DNA of 64,000 nucleotides from Siphonodentalium dalli (Eukaryota; Mollusca; Scaphopoda; Gadilida; Siphonodentaliidae), in NCBI GenBank assembly GCA_032622095.1, contig CP136065.1:62229094-62293093 (forward strand), given 5' to 3'. The stretch's first letter is position 1. Every line of letters starts with the position of its first letter. Positions 23,652-34,605 of the stretch are shown here, in pieces. Both the position numbers and the translations under genes were made by a program. The notes under the pieces are model-generated. The model saw only the letters and a list, made by a program, of their open reading frames with translations, had not been told where the DNA came from and did not search any database.

Positions 23652-24423
23652 CAGTAATGCCCAAAATAATGGACTCCTTAATTACAGCAGAATTATGGGT
23701 AATTTTTCAGGATTTAGTCAGGGGGGAGTCGGAAAATATTTGCAGGCACATATGCTGATTTTTGACTTTCGACCCTTGTTGGGACCCACCCACCCCCGCA
23801 TCCAAATTGTTTTCCATTTTCCGCAGTTTTTTCCGACCATTTTTGGACACCCACCCCTCTTTTAACACTAAAACAGAGATTTGCAGGGGGAAATTCACTG
23901 TAAACAGCTGTATATGAATTTTTGTGCATACTATTACTCATGGATGTTAACATTGACATGTAAATAGGAACAAGTCATTTTGGGGTCATTCCGTTAAAAA
24001 AAAAATGGCTGCCAGCAGCCATCTTGGATTTCAAAATTCAATCCATTAGCATGGGCTACAGGCTATACTGTTTGTCTGATCATCATGAAATTTGTCATTT
24101 ATGTTAATATTGACATATAGATGTGTTTTAAGCCAAACTCATTGCAAAAACAGTCAAAAAGACTTGCAGGAAAAATATTTTTGAGTTGCGGAAAAAATTG
24201 TTTGTTGATCCTATCAACCACCCACCCACCCCGGCATACGTGCCCGAAAAAAAAATTTTTCCACCCCCCTGATTTAGTCGGAAATATGGCATGTTGCCAT
24301 TCATTGGAAAGGCTCTCACAGAGCTTTCCGATGAATGGCAACAAGCCATATTTCCAATTAAATCCTTAAAAATTACCCATAATTCTTCTGTGGTTAAGGA
24401 GTCGATATTTAGGGCATTACTGT
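23652..24423. mobile_element. TA-flanked element with long inverted ends
   Basis: The left end CAGTAATGCCC is inverted at GGGCATTACTG (ending 24423), with TA on each side. The arms run about 65 bp ('gactccttaattacag', 'aattatgggtaattttt'). Inside are a copy of the 160-bp satellite (23938-24120) and a hairpin at 24279-24360 ('ggaaatatggcatgttgcca'). The ends fit Tc1/mariner-type insertion. A solo right end lies at 34010-34082. Confidence 0.75.
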
Positions 24424-25513
24424 ACATCAACCCACTTGAAGGGACTACAAACCTTCGAAGTGGATTCATGAAAAATAACATATAACACTATCATCAACAA
24501 GGACATGAAAAATTAGATTGACTTTGTTCTTATAACAACACTCTAATATCGATAGGATATGGAAAAACAAATAATTTGAGTCGAAGATGTCTTCTGTAAA
24601 CGTTCCAAGTTAACAGGTTATCTTAAAATCAAATTTAATAATTCAATATGAATTTAATTTATGGCTTGAGCCTGCTTGAGCCATAAACTACATATGTATG
24701 TTACAAATTTCCAGGTACAAGACGTAATCAAATTAGTTGACGGAAAATGGATTGGGCAAAAAGTGGCACACATTTTGTAAAAATTATGTTGATACGGGAT
24801 GTGAGCTCAAGCCACTCACTGACAATATAAAAAAATTAATGAGTATCTGGCACAATTGTGCATATAATAGAACATTTATTTGATACATTTGTCTGAAAAC
24901 TGTACACATATATCTGGATGACAAGCGTTCTATTCTGGTGACATAAAACCAATTAACTGTTCCCGCAAAGTGAACATCCATATGACTACTATAGTAACAT
25001 AAATTATGTTACAAGTTACAGGTTTGTGTTGCTAATAGGCAGGTTGTAAACTACAAGTTCCCATTCAAACAGTTAACATCAAATGTAAATTTGGCTAAAA
25101 CATCACTCATTTCATGTTTCAATTTCATTCCTCAGTATTGGTTCCATATACTGCCAAAGGTTAAGGAGTTCAGAATTGTACTAATGTTAGATTTTAGATA
25201 CTGTACTGAGAATGACGAAGTTTGCCGAATGTGAAGTTCGGAAGCATATTATATAGACTTTTTTCCAATCCATTACTCATCGCATTCACATTCGTCACTA
25301 TTGTTGATTAAAATGAGCTTTAAATATGGCTACCAATTTAAATGTTTCATGAACTGTTCCGTATCTTAACTCTTTATACACTCAAGACAGTGATTTGGGA
25401 TTCCAAATCTTTTGTCTGATTCAATTCAAGATTTGACTCGAAATGAAAACCCCCCGATTTGCAGGGCCTTAAATGTAAAAGTGAAGTCTGTCACATTGGA
25501 TAGACCAAACAAG
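24424..25513. other. intergenic AT-rich DNA; nothing recognised
   Basis: No repeat boundary, exon or RNA gene identified. Confidence 0.4.
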
Positions 25514-25955
25514 CCTGGAAATAGTGTATTCAAAATTTGCAGAATGACGTCCCCAGTGTGTGAATTTAGTGATGCTACCCTGCACAGTGGGCTAGCATCA
25601 CCAAATAATTCACCCTCTGGGGACCTCATTCTGCTTAGGCCTCATCTTCAGGGAAGTATCTAGTCTTAAAGTAAAATTGTTTTCAGTAATTTTTCCCTTC
25701 TGTTTAGTTTTTACATCCCCTAATTTGAGGAAGATAAAATGCATAATTGAGGTGACTAATTGGTGAACATCACCAACTTCAACTGGGGAACTTCAATCTG
25801 ATGCTAGGTCCCATAGCAGTTGAGGCCTAAGCTGAATGAGGTTTTCAGAGTGTGAATTTGGTGATGCTAGCTGCCATGCGGGATAGTGTCACTAAATTCA
25901 CCATCTGGGGACCTCTTTCTGCAAATGTCAGACACACTAATTCAAGGCTTGAAAC
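25514..25955. mobile_element. foldback-ended MITE (family A), inverted internal region
   Basis: Ends 'aagcctggaaatagtgt' and 'ttcaaggctt', palindromic end blocks, and an internal segment that is the reverse complement of the internal segment of 11641-12047. Confidence 0.7.
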
Positions 25956-26975
25956 AAACCATTCAGAGTTTAATATGATTCTCTAATATTATATGAGAAA
26001 CACCTAATTTTATGAAATTTGATTGCATGAAAACATACTCTTTTATTTCTTTTTATGTCTATAGTACTAATAAAAGAAATAGATATACACTCTCTAACTT
26101 TGAAACTATGAAAATACATTTAACACACAAAAGAATTTCAGATAGAACACCATATAATAGCACTATATTATAGAGATCAGTACAATATTCTAAGAAATTC
26201 ATATTCACAGTATTCCGGAATTTATAGATATTTAGGGAAGACTATGTTTTATTAATCTGTATCGAGCTAATATAGCCAATTTAGACAATGAAAAGTCAAT
26301 TTCTCATTTCTCAAGCCCATGCACATGGTCTCGAAAACCCCGAGAGCGCAAACTCTTTATTCATGTTCAATCTGATAGGGGAAATTTTTAACCGGTACAA
26401 AATAATGCAGTAAGTTTTTGTACACACACGCACGGAATTATAATCAATTCACTACTGTTAAATTGGTAATTATGTGCAAACATTTTTAAACACACAATTA
26501 GTTTTGACTGCAATCTCAGTACAAAAATATGTGTCGGTCATACATGACTGGGCGATTTTTTATCATATAAATCATATGTAATTTATCAATTAACTTTTTA
26601 CTGAGATCTGTTCGGGAAATAAAGGCTATGGGCAACTGAAATTAGACCCAGAGCCAGAGCTAGCTGATGTGGAGCTGGAATGCTTCATTGGGGTGTTTCC
26701 CAAAATAAAAAATAAAATATAGGTATGCGCCCTCGCATGGTATTCAATTTTTTTAGCCTGAGAAATTGGAAATTGAGTTTGCATGCCCTTAGTGCAATCT
26801 TATGAACTTGATTTTCTGATTTTTTTCACATCATGTAAAAACTCCTCAATCTCGATATTGTAAATACAAATACATGAAAAGTAACTGATGGATATGTAGC
26901 ACAGTGCCGGAATCAATGGCAAGAATTACGATACAATAAGTAACAATATATACATGAAAGTAAGCGATGGACACA
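25956..26975. other. intergenic AT-rich DNA; nothing recognised
   Basis: No bounded element or exon was seen. 'atcaatggcaagaatta' recurs near 26910, 27148 and 27207 across the 26976-27126 MITE, suggesting a small local duplication. Confidence 0.4.
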
Positions 26976-27126
26976 AGCCTGGTTTTAGTGTGTCTGACAT
27001 TTGCAGAATGAGATCCCCAGAGGGAGAATTTAGTGACGCTATACCGCACTATCCGGCTCGCATCATCAAATTCACCCTCTGGGGACCTCATTCTGCAAAT
27101 GACAGACGCACTTAATCCAGACTTGG
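26976..27126. mobile_element. short family A foldback MITE (ends only)
   Basis: About 150 bp: both halves of the palindromic family A end with no internal segment ('tgtgtctgacatttgcagaa' ... 'ttctgcaaatgacagacgca'). Confidence 0.8.
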
Positions 27127-27829
27127 ATGTACATGTAGCACAGTGTCGAAATCAATGGCAAGAATTACAATACAATACATGACAGTAACTAATGGACATG
27201 TCAAAATCAATGGCAAGAATTATGTTCCTGAATAAATTGTTGATGAATGACAGATAAATGAGAATTAGTAGAATTAGAATTAGAAGTACGGTTTCTCGGT
27301 TTTCTTTTGGTTTCATTTCAAAAGCAAACCAAAACCGATATATTCTATAAAAACCTATTATTCCGGTTTCAATCAACCGACACCTCTGGTCACTGAATGT
27401 CACTTTTCTAAGACGTGTGGTTAGCATGCGTTTGTCAGCTGCTCTTTGTCAGCTGCTATTTGCCACCACTATAGCAGATTCAATTTGGAACATTTGGGCG
27501 TCATATGGAGCATACTGCCACATAGACTATGGAAATCACTGGAAAATGGCTGGAACTATTATGTCATATATTATACCATCTGCTCTATACATAAGGTCAT
27601 CGGTGTATTGAGTAAAACCATAACTGAAACCAAAACCTGGTTTTTCTACAAAAACAATACCAAAACAAAACCGAAATGAAAATTCAAAACCGCAATGAGA
27701 ATGAGTATAAACAAAGACTGGGAGCAGGAATCAGTCGCATGACGCAGAAAAACTAATGCGTCACAGAATATAGAATAGTAGGGTCCCGAGTTTTCTTCAG
27801 CAGGGAACAGTAAACAGTGTTCTTGTTAA
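27127..27829. other. intergenic DNA
   Basis: A weak inverted relation between 27285-27320 (CGGTTTTCTTTTGGTTTCAT) and 27650-27700 (its approximate complement) hints at a decayed foldback element. No gene was seen. Confidence 0.35.
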
Positions 27830-28096
27830 CCCTTCCATGCATATTTCCATCACTGGCTTTTCCATAAATTTTGCTAAAACCCTGGGCCAAAGTATTCTCT
27901 TATATATGCCAGTCTCCCATATGGAGGTTCGCATATGTAAGATAATGCATTGGCATAACAATATTTAACTTGACATTGTCCGCCAATGCATTCTCTTCTA
28001 TATGAGAGGCTCCCTATGGAAGACTCCCATATATAAGAGAATGCACTAGCATAGGATCCTTAATGCTGCACTAGCGCAGCTCCCATCATGAAAGGG
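27830..28096. mobile_element. TTAA-flanked hairpin MITE, copy 3
   Basis: TTAA at 27826-27829 and 28097-28100. The right end CTCCCATCATGAAAGGG is the inverse of the copy 2 left end. It holds two copies of the CATTCTCTTATATATG-type hairpin. Confidence 0.75.
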
Positions 28097-28100
28097 TTAA

Positions 28101-28833
28101 TGTATTCCTGAGATCATATAAATAAAGAGTTTATGTCTCACTTTTGTGTGAAAAATGGAAAAAAGCTGGAAAATTGTTATGACTTTGGCAAAGTAAAGTC
28201 TGTAGATCGATATTTCATGCATTTATCGATATATATTGCTCATGCGAATCATGTGTGTAATCATTCCTACAAATGGCAGAATTAATATCTTGCAAAAAAA
28301 TTATTCGACAAGACTCGGTCATCTGATCAACATAATAGAACATTAGGATTTTCTTGGAATCAATTCAGTGATTTGATTACATAGAAGAGTCTGTGTTAGC
28401 ACACAATAATTATAAGTTGGAGAATTCAGCAACAATCAACTTCATGTTTTGGCACAAACAATGCAAAAATCGCAGAAAATATACGCTACCCACAACACAC
28501 GCATTGTTTGTGACACAGTCAGTATAGGTTTTACCAATCTGATGGTATGAAAAAAAACATTTCCAAATAGTGGTGATGTCCACATATTTAAGAATGAATT
28601 TGGCACAAGTAATATTTGAAGTAATATCAGCCAATGGCCATGGCATGAAAGATAATATTCATCACATTTGGACACCAAAAATGCATACTGGCTCACGTAA
28701 ATGAATCCAAGTTAAAATAGAGTTAATTTGATCACTTTTGGCAATATACATATATCAATAGCGTCTTTGACGCTATGAGTTGCATTGCTCTTATATTAAC
28801 AATCACAGACTTTACAGTTTCATTTCTATCCAA
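28101..28833 (-). other. probable TMEM192 3' UTR / downstream region
   Basis: Follows the TMEM192 stop on the minus strand. No AATAAA was seen on that strand in this interval, so the transcript end is not placed. The minus-strand open frames here are not recognisable proteins. Confidence 0.4.
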
Positions 28834-28969
28834 TCAGCTTATGCCTTTTGCAGCATTAACTTCTGCTTGTAACGTCAGTATGCGCTTTCCGAGGTGACCG
28901 TTGTGTTGCTGTAGATATCGAATCATGTCTCCTTGTTTCTCTAGAATCTGATCAAGTTGATTTTCATCC
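28834..28969 (-). CDS. TMEM192: TMEM192 terminal coding exon (C-terminal coiled segment)
   Basis: TMEM192 is a four-helix membrane protein of late endosomes and lysosomes. The acceptor on the minus strand is TTACCCATTTCCAG|G. The exon gives the third base of an Arg codon, then 44 residues and a stop. The block I-L-E-K-Q-G-D-M-I-R-Y-L-Q-Q-H-N matches the human C-terminal block (I-V-E-K-Q-G-D-T-I-E-Y-L-K-R-H-N), followed by K-R-I-L-T-L. Heptad-like spacing suggests a short coiled coil in the cytosolic tail. The human protein is known to dimerise through a disulfide near its C-terminus; no cysteine is present in this exon. A G-rich minisatellite begins only about 60 bp upstream of the acceptor. 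Confidence 0.96.
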
Positions 28970-29029
28970 CTGGAAATGGGTAAATAAGGAGGTTCAGATC
29001 CAAGTTTAATGTTGATTTGACTACTGTAT

Positions 29030-29216
29030 ACACCCATCAGTGAGCCGGGGGGTGGGTGATACACCCATCAGTGAGCCGGGGGGGTGGGTGATACACTCAT
29101 CAGTGAGCCAGGGGAGGGGGTGATACACCCACCAGTGAGCCGGGGGGGTGATACACCCATCAGTAAGCCGGGGGGGGGGGGGTGGGGGTGATACACCCAT
29201 CAGTAAGCCCGGGGCC
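29030..29216. repeat. G-rich minisatellite, about five units of 35-40 bp, in the last TMEM192 intron
   Basis: Units of the form 'gatacacccatcagtgagcc' plus a G-run of varying length. The longest G-run is 13 or so (29171-29190). A shorter second block of the same repeat is at 29589-29692. Confidence 0.92.
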
Positions 29217-30226
29217 CGTCAATTTTTTGCCACTAAAACTTGGGACTGGGCTTACCTTCTCAGTTTGCATTCATATTGCTAATCTAATTTGGGTTTTATA
29301 AGAATCATGATGTATATTATTTTATTTAATGAAAATAGTTTGTTTCTGTTTTATTATGTTAGATATATATTTAAGACAAGACACAACGATCATCTTATAT
29401 GTTGTAATACAGCATTTTGTGAAACACAATGAGGCAGATAGTATTAATTTGTTATCAATGGGAATTAGCTGAAGTAATACTATTTTTGTGCATGAATTTT
29501 TGTCATCTTCATTTATAGTTTAACCTGACTTCAATGTATACTTGCCCTCTAAGTTCTAAAAATGGGGGCAGACTTATCTTCGAGTAAGTGATACACCCAT
29601 ATGTATTGATACACCCATCAGTGAGCCGGGGGGTGGGTGATACACTCATCAGTGAGCCAGGGGAGGGGGTGATACACCCACCAGTGAGCCATTGTAGTAT
29701 GCTACGTGACAGTTCTAATTAAAATTAGACTCTCGAACAAGCTCCGCGTTACAGAGTCTAAAGAAAATAACTGGGAATCCATTACCACAAGGAGCATTAC
29801 ATCAGTGTCAGCCAATCACAACACTTAATAGTAAAATTCTGCGACTCCGCAGCTTCCCTGTCACATAGCTAAAAATAGCATAATAAATTTCCTGTCACAT
29901 CTGGTCACATTGATAATTTCACACAGTGTTTACAAATTTGGAGGTTACGACAACTAATAAAAAACTAACACGTGTCTCATAGAGTCCAGAATTGACCAAT
30001 AATATCAAAAAAGGAGAATAGAATTAAATATTTCCAAGAATTTCAAGTTAACACCTGGTTTTGCTATTCATTATTCATATGCTTTGATGGGAAGTGTTCA
30101 GATAATATTATCGTTTACTGAACTTATTATCTGAACATTTCCTAAGGGAACTACTCGTCACTGAGTATTTAGTATAGAAAGGGTTAAATCCTTGTGAAAT
30201 TTTGACAATAACACTAGTAACTATAC
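29217..30226 (-). other. rest of the last TMEM192 intron
   Basis: Contains the second minisatellite block (29589-29692) and the TTATTATCTGAACATTTCCT family motif (30115-30187). Otherwise nothing recognised. Confidence 0.5.
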
Positions 30227-30335
30227 CTGAAACCGATTTCTCCAGATGAATTGTAAGAGAACCCAGTGCTGTTTAGCAGCTCTTCTTGAATGACATCAGG
30301 TGGTGCCTTCCTCTTATTAAACTGTATCGTTTTAA
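30227..30335 (-). CDS. TMEM192: TMEM192 coding exon, cytosolic linker after TM4
   Basis: Acceptor TTGTTTTACAG|TT and donor TTTCAG|GTATAG on the minus strand; 109 bp, entering in phase 1 (Val completed by the G of exon 33561-33713) and leaving in phase 2. It reads K-T-I-Q-F-N-K-R-K-A-P-P-D-V-I-Q-E-E and ends S-G-E-I-G-F, aligning with the human stretch V-K-I-R-R-F-N-K-A-K-P and S-E-T-G-F-R. This is the basic, hydrophilic segment just after the last membrane helix. Splice phases match both neighbours exactly. Confidence 0.95.
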
Positions 30336-30921
30336 CTGTAAAACAATGAAAGTGACAATGACACTGTATCTCAACTTGGATGGGGGATAATTTCATGTGT
30401 TACAGTGAATAAAGCAATTAGGATTGCGGAAAGTTTATGTACTACTAGATGTCAACATGAAGAGATATATATATAAAGTAAAATCCAAGATGGCTGCTGG
30501 TGGCCATATTTTTCACCAAAATTCGGAAAAATTTGATGGCTCCCATCTAGAGGTCACCCAATAGATTCATAAGAAGTTTGGTGACAATCGGATGAGGGAT
30601 TTGGTATGTACAATGTAGGGTATGACAAAGGATTTAGCCATGCAAAGAGTAAAATCAAAGATGACTGCTGGCGGCCATGTTTTTAATCAAAAATTGTAAA
30701 AATTCGATAGCTCCCATCTAGAGATGATCCAAAGCATGTAAATTTTCAAAAGAATTCTCCAATAAATGAGGGCTGCATGGTGTATCGATGGATACAAATT
30801 TTAAATCCAACATGGCTGTTGGCGGCCCTGTTTAAAAAAAAAATTTGGTCAACATGTCGAGTTAACTGTGACTAAATCCAGAGCCATCTGAACCGCACTG
30901 GGTTATTGCATACCGGCCGCT

Positions 30922-30963
30922 AGCGTTAGTTAATTAGACAGCGCTGTCTAATTAACTAACGCT
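30922..30963. repeat. perfect 42-bp palindrome
   Basis: AGCGTTAGTTAATTAGACAG-C meets its exact complement at 30942/30943 with no loop. Further out, 'taccggc' (30911) and 'gccggta' (30968) extend the symmetry after a short asymmetric part. Confidence 0.9.
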
Positions 30964-31495
30964 GACAGCCGGTATGCCGGTAATCACAGTGACAATACAG
31001 CTCGTATGTTTACCCTTTAAGGCTTGTTATACTAATTAATTTGCAGTCAGCTGCTTAGATATGTCTTCATAAGCAATGTATATCACGTTTAAAAAATTTG
31101 TTTTTTTATTTTAAAATTTAATTTTTTTTTTTTATTTTTTTTTACATTTTTAGATCCTCAGTCCAGCCTAATATACACCATAAAACTGTCTTTTTCATTG
31201 CAAGTTTATAATTTTAAATTCAAAGTTTAACTTTAAAAAAAATTTAATTTAATTTTTATGATTTTTTTAAAAACCTGAATCTGAAATGATAAATAAACGA
31301 AATTCAAAGTTTTAAAACCTAACTTACATTTAAAAAGGAAGACAGGTAGCAAGACACTCTTTTTAGGTATGGTAACTGGTAGCAAACTAATCTTCCGAAA
31401 ATTTTCTGAGTTTTCTCCGCCTAAACTCAGCTATAATATTTTGGTCGGCATCTATGAACCGACAAAATAGGAACCAAACATATATACCGTGCCAG

Positions 31496-32250
31496 TATAA
31501 GAAGTATTAAATAGTTTGCTGATGACTGAGAATATCCCAACCGCACCCACACCCAGGTCTGGTAAATTGAAAATTAATCAATGTTCCCGTGGATATATTT
31601 TCGATTGGAAAACGGGTATCTGTCGGGGGGAAAATAGATCTATAATATCCAATAAATAGAATCATATGCTGTGACTTAATATTTCAAGATATAACGGTTT
31701 CAAAGTGAAACGTTCTGACAGCCGCGCGAGCTTTGTGTATAAGAAGTATTAAATAGTTTGCTGATGACTGAGAATATCCCAACCGCACCCACACCCAGGT
31801 CTGGTAAATTGAAAATGAATCAAAGCTCCCGCGGATATATTTTCGATTGGAAAACGGCTATATGTCGGGAGAATATAGCACTATAATATCCAATAAATAG
31901 AATCATATGCTGTGACTTAATATTTCAAGATATAACGGTTTCAAAGTGAAACGTTCTGACAGCCGCGCGAGCCTTGTGTATAAGAAGTATTAAATAGTTT
32001 GCCGATGACTGTGAATATCCCAACCGCACCCACACCCAGGTCTGGTAAATTGAAAATAAATCAAAGTTCCCGTGGATATATTTTCGATTGGAAAACGGCT
32101 ATATGTCGGGAGAATATAGCTCTATAATATCCAATAAAGATATTCATATGGGCTGACTAAATATTTCACGATATAGCGGTTTCGGAGTGAACCATTCTGG
32201 GCATCCGCGCGAGCCTTTGGTATAATAAGTCTGTCCGCACCCACACCCAG
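31496..32250. repeat. tandem repeat of about 241 bp, three full units plus a partial
   Basis: Units start 'tataagaagtattaaatagt' at about 31497, 31738 and 31980, with 'caaccgcacccacacccagg' and 'ttcgattggaaaacgg' in each. A partial fourth begins near 32220. Units 1 and 2 are nearly identical; unit 3 is more diverged. Confidence 0.92.
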
Positions 32251-33560
32251 TATTTCGTTCTCGCTCCATTAAAAAAGAAGTCTGTGTGACAGGCTAATTA
32301 CCTTACGCCATGTTAAAAATAGCTTTACCAGGCCCAGTCCGTCGGCGGTAGATCAAAGGTTATGTCGCCGCAGTCTGCTGTCTGGCATGTGGGTAAGTTA
32401 CGTAATCATGTGACACATCGAAAAATAAGCTGATACTATATATCGCATTTTTTTTATTTCATTAAACTTCAGCTTTTGACAAAAACGAAATGTACCAAGT
32501 GTATAATTGGAATCCGCGGTTGTGGTTTGAGACTTCAATGGCTCGAATCCGTTGATAAATACGGAAATTACCCATGTGCATGTATAAATAAAAATATAAT
32601 CTACACCCGAAATTAGAAAGAACTGAATTCATACAATTAGCGATAAAAACATGTTCATGCACAATCGTTTGCGCATTGTTTATAGGAAATACATGGTTTT
32701 GGGTTCCGTTTGCATTGAACGAACTAAAGCGTTAAATTGTCGTTTTGGAAACTAATTCAATTATATTTTGCTGATTTTCTAAAAAATATAATTCGTTTGA
32801 TAACTTTGCTGCGTCATAATTGTTTTATCGTTTTATTGGCTAATTGCAATTCTGTTTTTCCTTTAAAAATAACAATACAATTTAACATTTTATACATCAA
32901 ATAATAAACGGTGATTAATTTGCCAGGGTGCCCTGCCCATGCTCCCACAGGCTGAGATATAAAAGGAATATGGAGAGCTAATTAATTACTGGTTGTATGC
33001 TGGAGTCACCGTATGGTATAAAGCCAGTGCGGTTCACACCCAGGTGCCCTGCATTAGTGCTGGGAGTATATTTTAGTCACAGATAACTCGACATGAAGAT
33101 AGGAGGCTCACATCCAGAGGTCACCCGCAAATCCATATGAAATTTGGTGATGAGAGATGTGACCTTTAAGGTGTGCTAACAGAGATTGTTGACAGACAGA
33201 TGCACAGACGGCAGATGCCAACTCATGGCATTATGTTTGATTGACATCGGCAAACATGGCTTAGAATCAGGCCTGAGAATATGGTGCCGCACATTTGCAG
33301 AGTGTGACTTTTACTGCAATTTGGTATCGATAGTATGTCGGTCAGCATTCGTCGAATATTGCCAGGCGGCCAAATATTCCAGGTTATGAAAAATAAATAT
33401 TTCAAAAATCAATATCTGATAACTCTGAGCTTTGATGGGTGGGTTCCTCGACTCAAATAAAATATTTTTTAGCCCCCCCCCCCCACACCCCCCCCCCCCA
33501 AAGCCAAAGAAATAGTAATTTAGAAGCGTTAATTCAGATTATGCAATCTTTAGTACTAAC

Positions 33561-33713
33561 CAAAATAGTAGATGAGTATGGGCAGGATGAACATCGTCTC
33601 TATGCTCACTATAATCTGTAGGTAGTGTAACTTAGATAGTGTTCCACAGGATTCTGTTTGGTTGTTACAATAGTCTTCCATAACTTTTACAGCCACCAAT
33701 AGAGCTGTGCATC
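33561..33713 (-). CDS. TMEM192: TMEM192 coding exon, end of TM3, luminal loop and TM4
   Basis: Short and easily missed: acceptor CCCTTTCTGTTTCCAG|GA and donor TTTTG|GTTAGT on the minus strand, 153 bp, phase 1 to phase 1. It starts G-C-T-A-L-L-V-A-V-K-V-M, aligning with the human G-N-T-V-L-L-L-I-L-C-M. A polar loop with N-N-Q-T (possible glycosylation sequon) follows, then L-H-Y-L-Q-I-I-V-S-I-E-T-M-F-I-L-P, matching human TM4 (L-Y-L-D-L-I-L-A-I). It joins in phase to both neighbouring exons, giving an uninterrupted protein. Confidence 0.93.
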
Positions 33714-34373
33714 CTGGAAACAGAAAGGGTTACATGTAGTTTAACAACTGCAGTAAATGTATAAAACTCTGCTCACATTACTGCTTCTCTACCCCCATCC
33801 CCCCCAACTTTGGTAAACATTTTCAATAGTTGGAAATTTGACACCACATATCGGATGAAATTGTTTTCATTGTTTGATTTACGAACAAGTATTTGGTGGG
33901 AAATTTGATGATTTTAGGTAAAACTTTTGGTCTGAAATGGCCATCGGTTGGAAATTTTCCAAACTTAATTGGGGGGATGTCAGGTTGGAACATTCCAACA
34001 TTCCAACATTTCCAACTAAATCCTGAAAAATTACCTATAATTCTGCTGAGGTTCCGGAGTCGGTTATTTAGGGCATTACTGTATCTCCCATTCTTCGAAA
34101 ACCATTATTTCCACCTCCCCTATTTGGGTCGTGGAATATAGTCAAAGGGGTGAGGACTTCATATAAGCCCTCGGACTTGGGTGTCTGAGCCCTGTTTCGA
34201 TGTTATGACTCTATTTTGAATTTGTGTCATTTGTACATTATGTTATTTGTTCGGAATTGGAAATAGAAATATGTTTACACTAATAGAAGTGTTTTCGAGA
34301 GTTTTCAAATTGACAAAACAACCAGAAAATCAACTGCACTGAGACCCCTGTAAAATAATCCAAAGTTACAAAC
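33714..34373 (-). other. TMEM192 intron of 660 bp
   Basis: Holds the solo right end of the TA-flanked element family (about 34010-34082, ending 'gggcattactgta') and otherwise nothing recognised. Confidence 0.6.
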
Positions 34374-34605
34374 CTCCAGAGATTATAGCTAGTGGCAGTC
34401 GTCTAACTTTTCTCGTTCTCCGATAGAAGTCAAGATAGCCATATTTTCTGCTGTTGAAATGTCTGTATCGGTAATATCTGTCAAACAACAGGAATAATGC
34501 CCAGAGGAATCCATGAGAGTACACAGATATTGCGTATGGCGACACCCCACAGCTCGTGTTTGAACAGAACAATGTGATGGTGAAAACCAAGGCAACATAT
34601 ATAAC
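34374..34605 (-). CDS. TMEM192: TMEM192 coding exon, TM1 second half, TM2 and start of TM3
   Basis: The most array-proximal acceptor (TTGTTCTTTGCAG|GTT, minus strand) starts a 232-bp exon in phase 0, ending GGAG|GTTTGT in phase 1. It encodes V-I-Y-V-A-L-V-F-T-I-T-L-F (end of TM1), a short luminal loop, TM2 (G-F-L-W-A-L-F-L-L-F), the block Y-R-Y-R-H-F-N-S-R-K-Y-G-Y, then F-Y-R-R-T-R-K-V-R-R-L matching human I-Y-R-S-T-R-H-L-K-R-L. Its first 40 or so bases are themselves the last, diverged unit of the 46-bp tandem array. The array therefore duplicates this exon's own start together with its 3' splice site. Which of the many upstream acceptors is used cannot be seen from DNA. The start given is the one that preserves the family reading frame with no insertion. 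Confidence 0.95.

Larger units (their letters stand above)
30336..33560 (-). other. TMEM192 intron with satellite copies, palindrome and 241-bp tandem repeat
   Basis: Contains dispersed copies of the 160-bp satellite (30470-30830 and about 33090-33170), a perfect 42-bp palindrome, an A/T-homopolymer-rich stretch at 31090-31270, the 241-bp tandem repeat, and unique AT-rich sequence. No further TMEM192 exon is needed here: the flanking exons join in phase. Confidence 0.7.

Noticed and set aside
28410-28696. Two overlapping minus-strand frames downstream of TMEM192
   Set aside because: They follow the TMEM192 stop codon, resemble no family and are likely 3' UTR.
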